Shown here piece by piece: positions 53,733-62,826 of a DNA stretch of 64,000 bases (the first letter of the stretch is position 1; each line of letters starts with the position of its first letter). This DNA is from Desulfofundulus luciae (lineage in GTDB: Bacteria > Bacillota > Desulfotomaculia > Desulfotomaculales > Desulfovirgulaceae): positions 124,001 through 188,000 of the forward strand of contig NZ_JAUSUX010000001.1 in assembly GCF_030813795.1 (NCBI RefSeq), written 5' to 3'. The translations under genes and the position numbers were made by a program. Below the pieces are notes generated by a model that worked only from the letters and a program-made list of their open reading frames with translations, made no database searches and had not been told where the DNA came from.

Positions 53733-55664
53733 ATGAGACAACGCTGGTACCCCGTGTTGCTGGTGTTTCTTTTGGTTTCGGGTATGATCGCGGCTGGCGC
53801 GGCCGCCTGGCAGCGCTACCGGGTGGAGGCCGGTTTTCGCAGCGTGGAAGTGGCCATGCCCTACGAGGATCTCAACGCCCTGGCCCGGCTGTCGGGGCGG
53901 GATACCCTGGAAGTTATGCGCCTTTTCCGGGAACGGGGGCTGACCACAGTGCTTTTTAAGGAGCCCACGGTGGACGAACTGCGCCGTACAGGGGAAATAG
54001 CGGTAATGACCGGCCAGGAGCTGCAGTTAATGTCGCCCCACTGGCTGGGACGGTTGCGGGAAGGTGGGGAAGTAGCAATGCAGGACACCTACCTGGTCAC
54101 CTCCCGGGAGGAAACCTTCCGGCGCCTGCTTGCCCAGCTCGAGGCCAAGACTTCCGGGACCCGGGGTTACCGGCCGGCGCCGGGGGTTTACGTGGTGCGC
54201 ACTTCTGCCGACCCCGGCCTGTTGTCACAACTGGGTCTGGGTTTTCCGGACGGCCCCCTGCAGGATAGCGCCCGGGCCGGGTTGCTGGCCATGGTTCAGG
54301 TGCGCAACTGGCCCGGGGCTACCGCCCGGGGAATTGAGCAGGCCCTGGCGCCTTTGAAAGAGATCCCCAACCTCTCTGTCCTGGCCTTTAACGACGACAC
54401 CCTGCCCGGCTACCCGCAGAAACTGCGGGCGCTGGCCCGGGTGGTGGACCGGCTGGGCGTGCCGGTGGCCCAGATTGAATTTTACCCCCAGAAAGGCCTT
54501 GATAAGCTTGGGGTGCTGCTGGACAAGGATGTGGTGCGCCTGCACAGCATTCCCCCCAGGGACATGAGTCGTTACACCCCGGCCGAAGCACTGGAACGCT
54601 ACAGGCTGGCCGCCGCCGAACGCAACATGCGGGTGCTGCTGGTGCGGCCCTTCCCGGGGGCGGGAGCCCGGGACGTGCTCCAGGAAAACCTTGATTATAT
54701 AAGCAGCCTGAAAGAGGGTTTACAGCGGGAAGGCCTGGTGTTGGGACAGGCTTCCACCCTGCCGGCTCTGCCCGTCTCCCGCGCGAATCTCTTCGTCATG
54801 GGCCTGGGGGTTATTGCCGGCGGCCTTTTGCTCGCCGGGCGCCTGGGGTTGCGCCGGGGGGAAATATGGCTTCTGCTCCTGGCGGTGGCGGCCTGGGCCG
54901 GTCTTTTGGCGGCGGCTCCATCACTGGCGCGCAAGCTGATGGCCTTAGCGGCGGTCATCATTTTCCCCAGCCTGGCTCTAGTTACCAGCGTGAGCGCCCG
55001 GGGTGTCCCCGCCCTGGAAAGTGCAGGCATGCTTTTGCGTACCACCCTGGCTTCCCTGCTGGGCGCGCTTTTTACCGTGGGCCTTCTGGCGGACGCCGGG
55101 TTCATGCTCATGCTGGACCAGTTCAGCGGGGTTAAGCTGGCCCACCTGGCGCCGTTGTTGCTGGTGGCGGGGGTGTTTTTCTTCCTGTCCGGCCCTGCAG
55201 AACCCTTTGGAAAGCGCCTGGAGAGGACGTTGAACCAGCCGGTGCTGGTCAAGTGGGCCGCCCTCGCCGCATTGCTCCTGGCGATTCTGGCCGTTTATCT
55301 CGTGCGTACGGGCAACGAAGGGCAAGTGGCCACCTCCGCCCTGGAGCTGAAGTTCCGGGGATTCCTGGATGTCGTCCTGGGAGTGCGCCCGAGAACCAAG
55401 GAATTTTTACTCGGCCACCCCGCTTTGATGCTGTTGTTTTACACCGGCTACCGGGACAACCGCTTCCTGCCCCTGCTGCTGCTGGGGGCCATCGGCCAGG
55501 TCTCCCTGGTGAATACCTTTGCCCATATCCACACACCGCTTCTGGTTTCCCTGATGCGGCTGGTCAACGGCCTGTGGCTGGGGATTCTGGTGGGCCTGGC
55601 GCTCATCCTGGTGGTAAACCTGGCCGGGCACTGGTGGCGCAGGTTCTCCCCGGGGGACAATTAG
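53733..55664 (+). CDS. DUF5693-family membrane protein
   Basis: 643 aa. One N-terminal helix (YPVLLVFLLVSGMIAAGAAAW), a large extracytoplasmic domain of about 330 residues (with TTVLFKEPTVDELRRTGEI and LGVPVAQIEFYPQKGLDKLG), then eight or so membrane helices to the end. This architecture and its place next to csaB match DUF5693 proteins of Firmicutes; function is unknown but linkage with CsaB suggests a role in wall-polymer or S-layer attachment. ATG 53733 is chosen over 53715 because GGAGGT lies at 53719-53724. Confidence 0.8.
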   Translation: MRQRWYPVLLVFLLVSGMIAAGAAAWQRYRVEAGFRSVEVAMPYEDLNALARLSGRDTLEVMRLFRERGLTTVLFKEPTVDELRRTGEIAVMTGQELQLMSPHWLGRLREGGEVAMQDTYLVTSREETFRRLLAQLEAKTSGTRGYRPAPGVYVVRTSADPGLLSQLGLGFPDGPLQDSARAGLLAMVQVRNWPGATARGIEQALAPLKEIPNLSVLAFNDDTLPGYPQKLRALARVVDRLGVPVAQIEFYPQKGLDKLGVLLDKDVVRLHSIPPRDMSRYTPAEALERYRLAAAERNMRVLLVRPFPGAGARDVLQENLDYISSLKEGLQREGLVLGQASTLPALPVSRANLFVMGLGVIAGGLLLAGRLGLRRGEIWLLLLAVAAWAGLLAAAPSLARKLMALAAVIIFPSLALVTSVSARGVPALESAGMLLRTTLASLLGALFTVGLLADAGFMLMLDQFSGVKLAHLAPLLLVAGVFFFLSGPAEPFGKRLERTLNQPVLVKWAALAALLLAILAVYLVRTGNEGQVATSALELKFRGFLDVVLGVRPRTKEFLLGHPALMLLFYTGYRDNRFLPLLLLGAIGQVSLVNTFAHIHTPLLVSLMRLVNGLWLGILVGLALILVVNLAGHWWRRFSPGDN

Positions 55665-55689
55665 AGTATATCAGTAAAACCGTGTTGTT

Positions 55690-55722
55690 AACTACAAAGG
55701 CACGATGTTGTCCAGAGCGAAC
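55690..55722 (+). repeat. Flank repeat of locus C (also at 15499-15531)
   Basis: AACTACAAAGGCACG(AT)GTTGTCCAGAGCGAAC; borders the first module of locus C and recurs alone behind atpC with about 4 differences. Confidence 0.6.
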
Positions 55723-55731
55723 GATTTTGCG

Positions 55732-55825
55732 CCCAGCACTCACCGGAAAGTTATACTTTTTAAGACTGATGTAACAGGTTGTAAGCGCTGCCCTTTCCAG
55801 TATATCTTTTTCAGTGAGTGCTGGG
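55732..55825. repeat. CAGCACTCAC module C1 (94 bp)
   Basis: Begins CCCAGCACTCACCG and ends CAGTGAGTGCTGGG. Read on the minus strand its core (AAAAAGATATACTGGAAAG...) is homologous to the module at 4806-4901 (AAAAAGTTATACTGGAAAG...). Part of a 557-bp gene-free stretch before csaB. Confidence 0.88.
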
Positions 55826-55925
55826 GAGGACGCCAACGAAACCAAGCGAGAGTAATGTAGAAGAACCACATCGGGTGGAAAAAGTAGATAGCATAAAGAC
55901 AGTATCGATGGCAATCCGCAGAAGA

Positions 55926-56021
55926 CCCAGCACTCACTGAATCAATGATTTCTTTAAGTACAGATAGCGAGCATGTACAATATGTCTTCCGCAAAGCAAT
56001 CCTTCACCGGTGAGTGCTGGG
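55926..56021. repeat. CAGCACTCAC module C2 (96 bp)
   Basis: Begins CCCAGCACTCACTG and ends CGGTGAGTGCTGGG; its core shows no similarity to C1, C3, A or B. The right flank 56022-56054 is the inverted copy of 4773-4805 (32 of 33 identical). Confidence 0.88.
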
Positions 56022-56076
56022 CGGCCCGAAGCGAACCGAGGTGCGCATCTTACGTGGAGCATATGAGTGAGCGGGA

Positions 56077-56172
56077 CCCAGCACTCACTGGAACACTAGC
56101 TCTTCCCAAAACCTGATTTGTCAATTAAACCTGAAACACCGGGAGCAGAGTCATATTGTGGTGAGTGCTGGG
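56077..56172. repeat. CAGCACTCAC module C3 (96 bp)
   Basis: Begins CCCAGCACTCACTG and ends TGGTGAGTGCTGGG; unrelated core (AACCTGATTTGTC...). It ends 50 bp before the csaB start. Confidence 0.88.
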
Positions 56173-56221
56173 CCGTGCCTTAAGTTGGAAAGTGAATTCG
56201 GGTGAAAACGGGGGTGTGGTT

Positions 56222-57457
56222 ATGGCAGCCGGTGAAGGGCCGGTGGTGGCCATTTCCGGTTATTACGGTTTCGACAACCTTGGGGATGAGGCGGTCCTCT
56301 ACAGCCTGCTGGAGGCCCTGCGGGAGGTGTGTCCCACCGTCCGCCCGGTGGTCCTTTCCCATGCCCCTGAAAGAACCAGTGCCCTTTACGGCGTAGAGGC
56401 GGTAAACCGCTGGCGGGTGGGGGAAATCTACCGCGCCCTCACCAGAGCCGATCTGCTGCTCAGCGGCGGGGGCAGCCTGCTGCAGGATGTCACCGGCCTC
56501 AAAAGCCTGGTTTACTACCTGGGGGTGGTCTGGCTGGCCCGGCGCCTGGGCAAGCCGGTGGTTTTTTACGCCCAGGGCATCGGCCCCGTAAAAAGTAAAA
56601 CCGGCCGGCTGTTGATGCGCCTGGTGGCCAACGATGTACAGCTCATCACCGTGCGGGACGAAAATTCCGCCCGGGACCTGGCGGAAATGGGGGTAACCCG
56701 GCCCCCGGTGGAGGTTACCGCCGACCCGGTGCTGGGTCTGGACCCGGCCCGGGCGGATAGGGAGAAAGGGATGGAGATCCTGGAAAGGATGGGTATTCTC
56801 GAACCACAGGTTAGCAGTGATGAGGGGGACAACTCCCGCCCTTGGGATGGAGATGGAACGGTTCCCGGTGAAGGATGGGGTATTGAGGGGACACCTGCAC
56901 CTGTGGCGGGAGTATCGGTGCGGGAATGGCCCGGTTTTGGGGAGAAACAACAAAAGGCCCTGGCCCGGGTGTGCGACGACCTCTGTCACCGGGGCTACCG
57001 GGTGCTTTTCATCCCCCTGCAGTACCCCGAAGATCTGGCCGTGAGCCGGGAAGTGACCGCCATGATGCGGGAGCGGGCCGCCGTCCTGGACCGGGGGCTG
57101 ACCGTCGGTGAGGCGGTTTCCCTGGTTGCCTGCCTGGACCTGCTCATCGGCATGCGGCTGCACGCCTTGATTCTGGCGGCGGTGATGGGTGTACCGCCGG
57201 TGGGAATAAGCTACGACCCGAAGGTCGACCGTTTCCTGGAACAGTTGGGGCTGCAGCCTGCGGGGCAGGCAGCCGGCCTGGAGTACGCCGCCTTGAGCCG
57301 GGCAGTGGATGAGGTTCTGGCCGATCCTGCCGGGTTCAGGGCCAGTCTGGCCCGGATGGTCGGCCCCTTAAGGGAACGTGCCCGGGCCACCGCCCGGCTG
57401 GCCGGCGCATTAATGGAATTTGGAGGTCGGAAGTCGGAAGTTAAAAAATTCGATTAG
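56222..57457 (+). CDS. csaB: CsaB polysaccharide pyruvyl transferase
   Basis: 411 aa. Adds a ketal-linked pyruvate to the secondary wall polymer, which creates the ligand for SLH domains. Motifs: VVAISGYYGFDNLGDEAVLYSLLEAL at residues 8-33, LLSGGGSLLQDVTGLKSLVYYLGVVWLARRLGKPVVFYAQGIGPV near 77-121, and LIGMRLHALILAAVMGVPPVGISYDPKVDRFLEQLG near 303-338. A low-complexity insert near 195-230 (SDEGDNSRPWDGDGTVPGEGWGIEG) is unusual. ATG 56222 is preferred; GGGGGTG lies upstream. Two SLH proteases in the window are its presumed beneficiaries. Confidence 0.95.
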   Translation: MAAGEGPVVAISGYYGFDNLGDEAVLYSLLEALREVCPTVRPVVLSHAPERTSALYGVEAVNRWRVGEIYRALTRADLLLSGGGSLLQDVTGLKSLVYYLGVVWLARRLGKPVVFYAQGIGPVKSKTGRLLMRLVANDVQLITVRDENSARDLAEMGVTRPPVEVTADPVLGLDPARADREKGMEILERMGILEPQVSSDEGDNSRPWDGDGTVPGEGWGIEGTPAPVAGVSVREWPGFGEKQQKALARVCDDLCHRGYRVLFIPLQYPEDLAVSREVTAMMRERAAVLDRGLTVGEAVSLVACLDLLIGMRLHALILAAVMGVPPVGISYDPKVDRFLEQLGLQPAGQAAGLEYAALSRAVDEVLADPAGFRASLARMVGPLRERARATARLAGALMEFGGRKSEVKKFD

Positions 57458-57547
57458 TTAAACTCGCCCCGGGCGAAAAATTTTTTGCCCCTTTGCACTG
57501 GAAAAATTACGAAGGCGAGGCATTGTTTATCTGGGGAGGTAATTCTA

Positions 57548-59110
57548 TTGAGTGGTGTGAAAAAAATAGCCGCCATCCTGCTCGGGGGGGCTTTTTTCTG
57601 GGGCAGCATGGCCGCCTTTGCAATTCAACCGGCCAGGGCGGATAGTGCTGCCGCCGGTTCCCAGGCCGTACAGACCACGGTTGTGGGCAGGCCGGCACCG
57701 CAACCCCTGGTTTCCAGGCCGCCTGCCGGCCAGATCCAGATCCTGGCCCCTGGTGTGCGCTATTACCCTATTTCCGGCCGCACCTGGCAGGGTGAACCCC
57801 TGAAGGGGCATGTGGTGGAGGTAGACCCCGGCCAGGCCCTGCTGGAGGTGCGGGTGGCAGTGGGCGGTGACGCCCTGGGCAATAAGGAAACATTGAGCCA
57901 GATGGCCGCCCGGCACGGGGCGGTGGCCGCCGTAAACGGGGGATTCTTTGATCCCTCCCGGGGACACCCCATCGGCAGCCTGGTCCAGGACGGCCAGCTC
58001 CTGGCCACCTCCGAGATTTTGCGCACCTCCATTGGTATCACCGGGCGCAACCAGATCCAGCTTGGTTACTTTGCGCCCCGGGTGAGTGTACGTTTTGGCT
58101 CGTCCGAGCCCCTTGCGGTGGCGCGGGTGAATACTTCTCCCGCATCCAAGGGCATTACCCTTTACACCCCGGCCTGGGGTGAGCGCGCCGGTTCCGCCGG
58201 TGACGCTATTGATGTGGTGGTGCGCCCGGAGACAGAAAAAAGCAACCGGTACATAGTTTCGGAAATTGGCTACGGGGGTAGCCCCATACCGCGGGACGGG
58301 TATGTACTCACTTTCCGGGGTGGCGCAGTGGGAGAAGCTGCCGCCCCGGCCGTGGGTACCCCGGTGATCCTGCAGTTTGACTGGGGTCCCGGATGGGATG
58401 GGCTGAAGCACCTGGTTACGGCCGGGCCTCTTCTGGTGGATGAAGGACAGCCCGTGCTGCAGGCCATTATGGAAGGGTTCCGGGGCAGCGTCCTGGAACC
58501 GGCACCCCGCACGGCCATCGGTGTAAACGGCAAGGGTCAACTCCTGCTGGTGGAGGTGGACGGCCGGCTGAAAGATTGGAGCGCCGGTATCACCCTGGAG
58601 GAGCTGGCCTACTTGATGACCGAGCTGGGAGCGGTGCGCGCCGCGGCCCTGGACGGGGGCGGTTCCAGCGGCCTGTGGGTTAAGGGCAAGCTGGTCAGCC
58701 GGCCATCCGACGGTCGTGAGCGGGGACTGGCCAACGCCATCCTGGTGCTCCGCCAGGTGCCGGTTTACCTGAATGGCAAGCGCCTCTTCTTTGACGTCCC
58801 TCCCGTAGTGGATAAAGGGCGCACCCTGGTACCCATGCGGGGGATTTTCGAGGCCCTGGGGGCCACGGTGCACTGGGATGAAAAAACCAGAACCGTAACG
58901 GCAACCCGCGGTGGGCGTACGGTCAGCCTGACCCTGGGAAAGGGAGAAGCTCTTGTTAACGGCAAAACATTGCCCCTGGACGCCCCGGCCCGGGCGGTGG
59001 AAGGACGCACCATGGTTCCCCTGCGCTTTGTGGGCGAGGCCCTGGGGGCCGCCGTTACCTGGCAAAACGCCCCGCCGGCGGTAATAATTGAGGCAAAGTC
59101 AACTGGTTAG
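57548..59110 (+). CDS. Secreted phosphodiester glycosidase (NAGPA/DUF2233) with C-terminal copper amine oxidase N-type domain
   Basis: 520 aa. Signal peptide (KKIAAILLGGAFFWGSMAAFAIQPARA), then a NAGPA-type domain with AVAAVNGGFFDPSRGHPIGSLVQDGQ near 130, ILEPAPRTAIGV-like NGKGQLLLVEVDGR near 325 and the hallmark AAALDGGGSSGLWVKGKLVSRPSDGRERGLANAILV near 365-400. The last ~110 residues are the domain with KGRTLVPMRGIFEALGA and EGRTMVPLRFVGEALGA, as in the surface protein at 37858. Such enzymes cut sugar-phosphodiester bonds, for example in wall polymers. TTG 57548 follows GGGGAGGT. Confidence 0.9.
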   Translation: MSGVKKIAAILLGGAFFWGSMAAFAIQPARADSAAAGSQAVQTTVVGRPAPQPLVSRPPAGQIQILAPGVRYYPISGRTWQGEPLKGHVVEVDPGQALLEVRVAVGGDALGNKETLSQMAARHGAVAAVNGGFFDPSRGHPIGSLVQDGQLLATSEILRTSIGITGRNQIQLGYFAPRVSVRFGSSEPLAVARVNTSPASKGITLYTPAWGERAGSAGDAIDVVVRPETEKSNRYIVSEIGYGGSPIPRDGYVLTFRGGAVGEAAAPAVGTPVILQFDWGPGWDGLKHLVTAGPLLVDEGQPVLQAIMEGFRGSVLEPAPRTAIGVNGKGQLLLVEVDGRLKDWSAGITLEELAYLMTELGAVRAAALDGGGSSGLWVKGKLVSRPSDGRERGLANAILVLRQVPVYLNGKRLFFDVPPVVDKGRTLVPMRGIFEALGATVHWDEKTRTVTATRGGRTVSLTLGKGEALVNGKTLPLDAPARAVEGRTMVPLRFVGEALGAAVTWQNAPPAVIIEAKSTG

Positions 59111-59139
59111 CCAAGATAAGTGAAAGGTGAGGATCACCC

Positions 59140-60240
59140 ATGATCATAAGGGCAAATAAGTTCCTTGCGGCCGTTCTTGCCATATTCCTGGCCGTCGGCA
59201 CCCTCCTTCCCTTACCTGTTCTGGCCCAGGAAGCGGCGGTGGAGGTGGATTACCGGGACGACATTACCGTTAACCACCCCTACTACGTGGAGCAGCTGCC
59301 TGACGGCAACCTGCTCATGACCCGGGTGGGACACCAGTCCCCGGCGGTGGTGGAAATCACCCCGGCCGGGCAGGAGGTATGGTCGTACCAGGGCGTCCAG
59401 GCCGCTGCGGCCCGGCGCCTGGCAAACGGCAATACCCTCATTGCCGATTCCGGTGCTCCGGGCCGTCCCTTTGTGCCCCGGGTAATAGAAGTGAATCCGG
59501 CCGGCAAGGTGGTCTGGGAGTACCGGCTGCCTTCCCCGGCCCGGGCACCCCGCTATGCCCAGCGCCTGTCCGGCGGCAACACCCTGATCACCCTGCCCTA
59601 CCAGATTATCGAGGTAACCCCGGACAAAAGGGTGGTCTGGTCCTACGGCTGGGGCAGGCCGGTGCCGCCGGGCACGCCGGGTCACCTGGCCAACCCGGTG
59701 CAGGCCGTCCGGCTGCCCAACGGGCATACCCTCATTGTGGACCAGGGCTTTACCGGGGGGCGGGTGCTGGAAATCGACGCTAAAAAGCGGGTGGTCTGGC
59801 AGGTGGGTGATGGTACGTATGGCCCGCCTCCCGCCATACAAAAGGCTGCGCCGGACGCAACGGGGAATAACGAAGATCAAAACGGCAAAACTATCGTTCC
59901 CGGCCGGTACGGGGCAACCGCCAGCACTACAGCGGCAACTGAAAAAGTCAGGCTCAAGCGCCCCACGGGTGCTACTCGTCTTCCCAACGGGAACACGCTC
60001 ATCGCCGATGCCGGCACTTCCACCTTGTTAGAAGTATCTCCAGACCGGCAGATTATCAGTTCCTGGTCCTGGATGGGCGCGCTGGCCGGCCTGCCCGTGA
60101 TGAACCAGTGGCTGGTCACTCCCCTGGACCAATCCAGGGTGATCGTACCCCTGACGCTGACCAGTTCCAAGTCCCGCGTGCTGGTGGTCACTTCTCCAGC
60201 CTTGCTCCCATACGGCGCAGGGTTTGCTGGACCCAGCTGA
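59140..60240 (+). CDS. Secreted beta-propeller (PQQ/arylsulfotransferase-like) protein
   Basis: 366 aa. Signal peptide (KFLAAVLAIFLAVGTLLPLPVLAQ). At least six blades with the recurrent pattern (R/Q)LPNGNTLIADxG...VxEVxPxGKVVWEY, such as RLANGNTLIADSGAPG, RLSGGNTLITLPYQ, RLPNGHTLIVDQGFTGG and RLPNGNTLIADAGTST. No catalytic motif was recognised, so a structural or binding role is as likely as an enzyme. The 3' end overlaps the convergent FAD gene by 53 bp. Confidence 0.83.
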   Translation: MIIRANKFLAAVLAIFLAVGTLLPLPVLAQEAAVEVDYRDDITVNHPYYVEQLPDGNLLMTRVGHQSPAVVEITPAGQEVWSYQGVQAAAARRLANGNTLIADSGAPGRPFVPRVIEVNPAGKVVWEYRLPSPARAPRYAQRLSGGNTLITLPYQIIEVTPDKRVVWSYGWGRPVPPGTPGHLANPVQAVRLPNGHTLIVDQGFTGGRVLEIDAKKRVVWQVGDGTYGPPPAIQKAAPDATGNNEDQNGKTIVPGRYGATASTTAATEKVRLKRPTGATRLPNGNTLIADAGTSTLLEVSPDRQIISSWSWMGALAGLPVMNQWLVTPLDQSRVIVPLTLTSSKSRVLVVTSPALLPYGAGFAGPS

Positions 60241-62074
60241 TCTGGGCGGGGCCGAAGCGGGCCGGTGCCTCGCCGTACAGGACGGCCCGGGCCGCCGCCG
60301 CCCCCGCCGCATCCCCCAGCACGCATAAATTGGGAATAACCCGGATTTCTGCCCAGGCCAGGGAGGAAGCACCGGTGGCATACCCAGGCACCAGCAGATT
60401 TTCGGCCTGGCTAGTGACCAGCATGCGGTAGGGAAGGTAGACGGGGTTCTGCGGCTCTCCGCCCTGCCGCTCCCAGTCGGGGCGCACGGTTCCCGTAACC
60501 GGCCAGGTATATACGCCGTTTTGTTTTAAATCCCGGTAGGTGTAAGCGTTGATATCCATGGCGTAATAGCCCAGGCCGATGCGGGTGGGGTAGTTGGCCG
60601 CATCGGCCGCGGGCGAGGGTATCCGGGAATTATTTACGGTTACTTTTGCAGCACCGGTTTTACCGGCCCGTCCCCGGATGCCCGCCCGGCCGGCCCCGTC
60701 CCCTGCTCCCTGGCAGGCCTTTGCCGTCAGGGCATAGTTTGTGTTCTCCGTTCCATGGCCCACCTTTTCTGCATCCAGGGGCAGGTGAATGGTTTCCCGC
60801 AAGTAGAGCATATCCCCTACCACCAACTCTCCCCGGCTGTCCCGCACTGGTTCCGCCCCGGCAAAACCGTAACGTTGCCCCGTGGCATGGTTGACTGCGT
60901 AAAACTGCCGCAGTGCTTCCAGAAAGGCCGGGTTTTTCAGCATCTCCCTGGCCTTGAGCCGGGCGGTGTCCACATCCAGGTAGTCTTCACGTACGGCGGG
61001 ATAGCGGGCAGTGCCCCGGTCCCGCAGGCAGGCCCGGCCGTCCACGTTGAAAACCACCAGGGCGTTCACCCACCACTGGGAGCTGTCCCGGCCGTCGGAG
61101 GCGGCGTTTAACGGCTTTAGGGCAAAGCCCCGGGGGGCGTAGCGTTCATTAAAGGCCCTTACCACCGGGTTTTCCCTGAAAGTGCGGCAGCCTCCGGTAA
61201 TACCCCAGCCGCCGCGGGGATCACGGACAAAGGTCAGGTCGCCTAATTTAAGCACCCTTCCCGTTTTCAAAAGGGGTACTTTCACGCCCCTGACCTTAAA
61301 CATCAGGGTGGCTGCCTGCTGGCGGGCCAGCCCCGCGGTGATGATGCGGGTTGTTTTTTGTTCCTGCGGTAAGTCCCGTTCCGAGTCGTCAAGGTACCCT
61401 GCCGGCCAGTCGTAGCGCCCGCCGGTGGTGGCGACTCCCGCCAGGCGTGTCAGGCGGCCATCGTCCGAAGCGTCCACAAATACCTGCCCCTTCACCCGGC
61501 GCACGTCGCTGCCCCAGCGGGTTACCCCGTTCCGGTCCGGGAAAACTTCCCGCAGAACCAGCTGTGCAATGCGCCGGGGGTGGCCGGTATAATCTACCGC
61601 TTCTATATCGTGGCACCAGAGAATAGAAATATTATCGTGTGCCGCCAGGTCCGCCCGCAGCAGGGTGGCCATGGTTCCCGGATGGTAAAACTGCCCGGTC
61701 TGGCCGTACCAGCGGGCGAAGGAACCTTTAGCCACCAGTTGCCCCCGCCAGAACCGGAGATCAAAAAAATTTTGCCCGCCGGTGGTGCCGATACTGCCCA
61801 GGGCCGGTACGGGATCCGGTACCACCAGCAGGATGGACTTTTGCGGGGCGGCCAGGGCGGCGGTGCGGGCTGCGGCACAGCCGGCAAAGCTGCCGCCGTA
61901 GATCACAATGTCGTATTGTTCTACCCTGCCGGTTACGCCGGCGTTGTACCGGGCGGCAGGCAGGAGGAGGGATAGGAAGAAAAGGATTGGCAAAAGGGAT
62001 GTAAAAAGGCGGCCGCCGGCAGAATGCCACGGCCGGTAACCGTTTCCACGCAAGGGCCAGGTTTTGTTGTCCAT
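60188..62074 (-). CDS. FAD-dependent oxidoreductase, membrane-anchored or exported
   Basis: 628 aa. N-terminal hydrophobic segment (LFTSLLPILFFLSLLLPAARY) followed by a Rossmann FAD motif YDIVIYGGSFAGCAAARTAALAAPQKSILLVVP. Further family segments are GTTGGQNFFDLRFW, GQVFVDASDDGRLTRLAGV and, near the end, LVPGYATGASSLAWAEIRVIPNLCVLGDAAGAAAARAV, the usual C-terminal FAD loop. It resembles the FAD_oxidored (PF12831) group; substrate unknown. ATG 62074 is chosen since upstream residues are atypical and AAGGTGG precedes it. Confidence 0.85.
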   Translation of the reverse strand: MDNKTWPLRGNGYRPWHSAGGRLFTSLLPILFFLSLLLPAARYNAGVTGRVEQYDIVIYGGSFAGCAAARTAALAAPQKSILLVVPDPVPALGSIGTTGGQNFFDLRFWRGQLVAKGSFARWYGQTGQFYHPGTMATLLRADLAAHDNISILWCHDIEAVDYTGHPRRIAQLVLREVFPDRNGVTRWGSDVRRVKGQVFVDASDDGRLTRLAGVATTGGRYDWPAGYLDDSERDLPQEQKTTRIITAGLARQQAATLMFKVRGVKVPLLKTGRVLKLGDLTFVRDPRGGWGITGGCRTFRENPVVRAFNERYAPRGFALKPLNAASDGRDSSQWWVNALVVFNVDGRACLRDRGTARYPAVREDYLDVDTARLKAREMLKNPAFLEALRQFYAVNHATGQRYGFAGAEPVRDSRGELVVGDMLYLRETIHLPLDAEKVGHGTENTNYALTAKACQGAGDGAGRAGIRGRAGKTGAAKVTVNNSRIPSPAADAANYPTRIGLGYYAMDINAYTYRDLKQNGVYTWPVTGTVRPDWERQGGEPQNPVYLPYRMLVTSQAENLLVPGYATGASSLAWAEIRVIPNLCVLGDAAGAAAARAVLYGEAPARFGPAQISWVQQTLRRMGARLEK

Positions 62075-62114
62075 ACCATTGCCACCTTGTCGTAAATTTT
62101 GTCCGGCAAAAGGG

Positions 62115-62145
62115 TTGGCCGGGAGGGAGACTCCTGTGGTATAAT
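62115..62145 (+). promoter_or_regulatory. Promoter of fabZ (extended -10)
   Basis: TTGGCC (62115-62120), 19-bp spacer, TATAAT (62140-62145) preceded by TGG, giving an extended -10. About 85 bp before the fabZ start. Confidence 0.7.
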
Positions 62146-62229
62146 ATTCCTGTTTTAAGCTAAAAGCTTTTGGCGGTGATCCGCCTGCAGGGAAAGGAGT
62201 GTCAGCCCGGCTGCGGCCGGGAAAACGCA

Positions 62230-62660
62230 TGCTGGACGTACAGTTGATACAAAAAATTCTACCCCACCGCTACCCCTTCCTTCTGGTGGACAGGATTGTG
62301 GAGGTGGAAGAGGGAAAGCGGGCCGTGGGCATTAAAAATGTCACCATCAACGAACCCTTTTTTGCCGGGCACTTTCCCGGCCATCCGGTGATGCCCGGGG
62401 TGTTGATTATTGAAGCCATGGCGCAGGTAGGGGCGGTGGCTCTCCTGCAAATGCCGGAGTTTGCCGGAAAGCTGGCTCTTTTTGCCGGTATCGATAAGGC
62501 CCGGTTCCGCCGCCGGGTAGTACCCGGGGACCAGCTGCACATTGAAGTCCAGATTCTCAAAATGCGCGGGAGCATTGGCAGGGCGGCGGGGCGGGCCATG
62601 GTGGGGGACCAGCTGGCGGCCGAAGCGGAGCTCATTTTTGCCGTAGAACAGGGAAGTTAA
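62230..62660 (+). CDS. fabZ: 3-hydroxyacyl-ACP dehydratase FabZ
   Basis: 143 aa hot-dog fold enzyme of fatty acid elongation. Catalytic His and Glu lie in [25 protein letters not shown] (about residues 44-68). [36 protein letters not shown] is the typical N-terminus and [31 protein letters not shown] the C-terminal part. ATG 62230 is the natural start; GTG 62199 is too close to GGAAAGGAG. It stands alone rather than in a fab cluster. Confidence 0.96.
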
Positions 62661-62752
62661 TCAAATTTTCCTTGAGCAGGCAATAAGTTAAAAAAGCTTG
62701 TCCAGAATCCACCGCACCCCAATTATCACCCTCCGACATCATATAGCGCAGT

Positions 62753-62782
62753 TTGTAGATATAAAGTTCATAATGGTACAAT
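62753..62782 (+). promoter_or_regulatory. Probable promoter of the TagO/WecA-like gene
   Basis: TTGTAG (62753-62758), 18-bp spacer, TACAAT (62777-62782) with TGG before it. Confidence 0.6.
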
Positions 62783-62826
62783 ACCTCTGATACTACGGGT
62801 TATTGTCGTTAGCGGAGGGATAAAGC

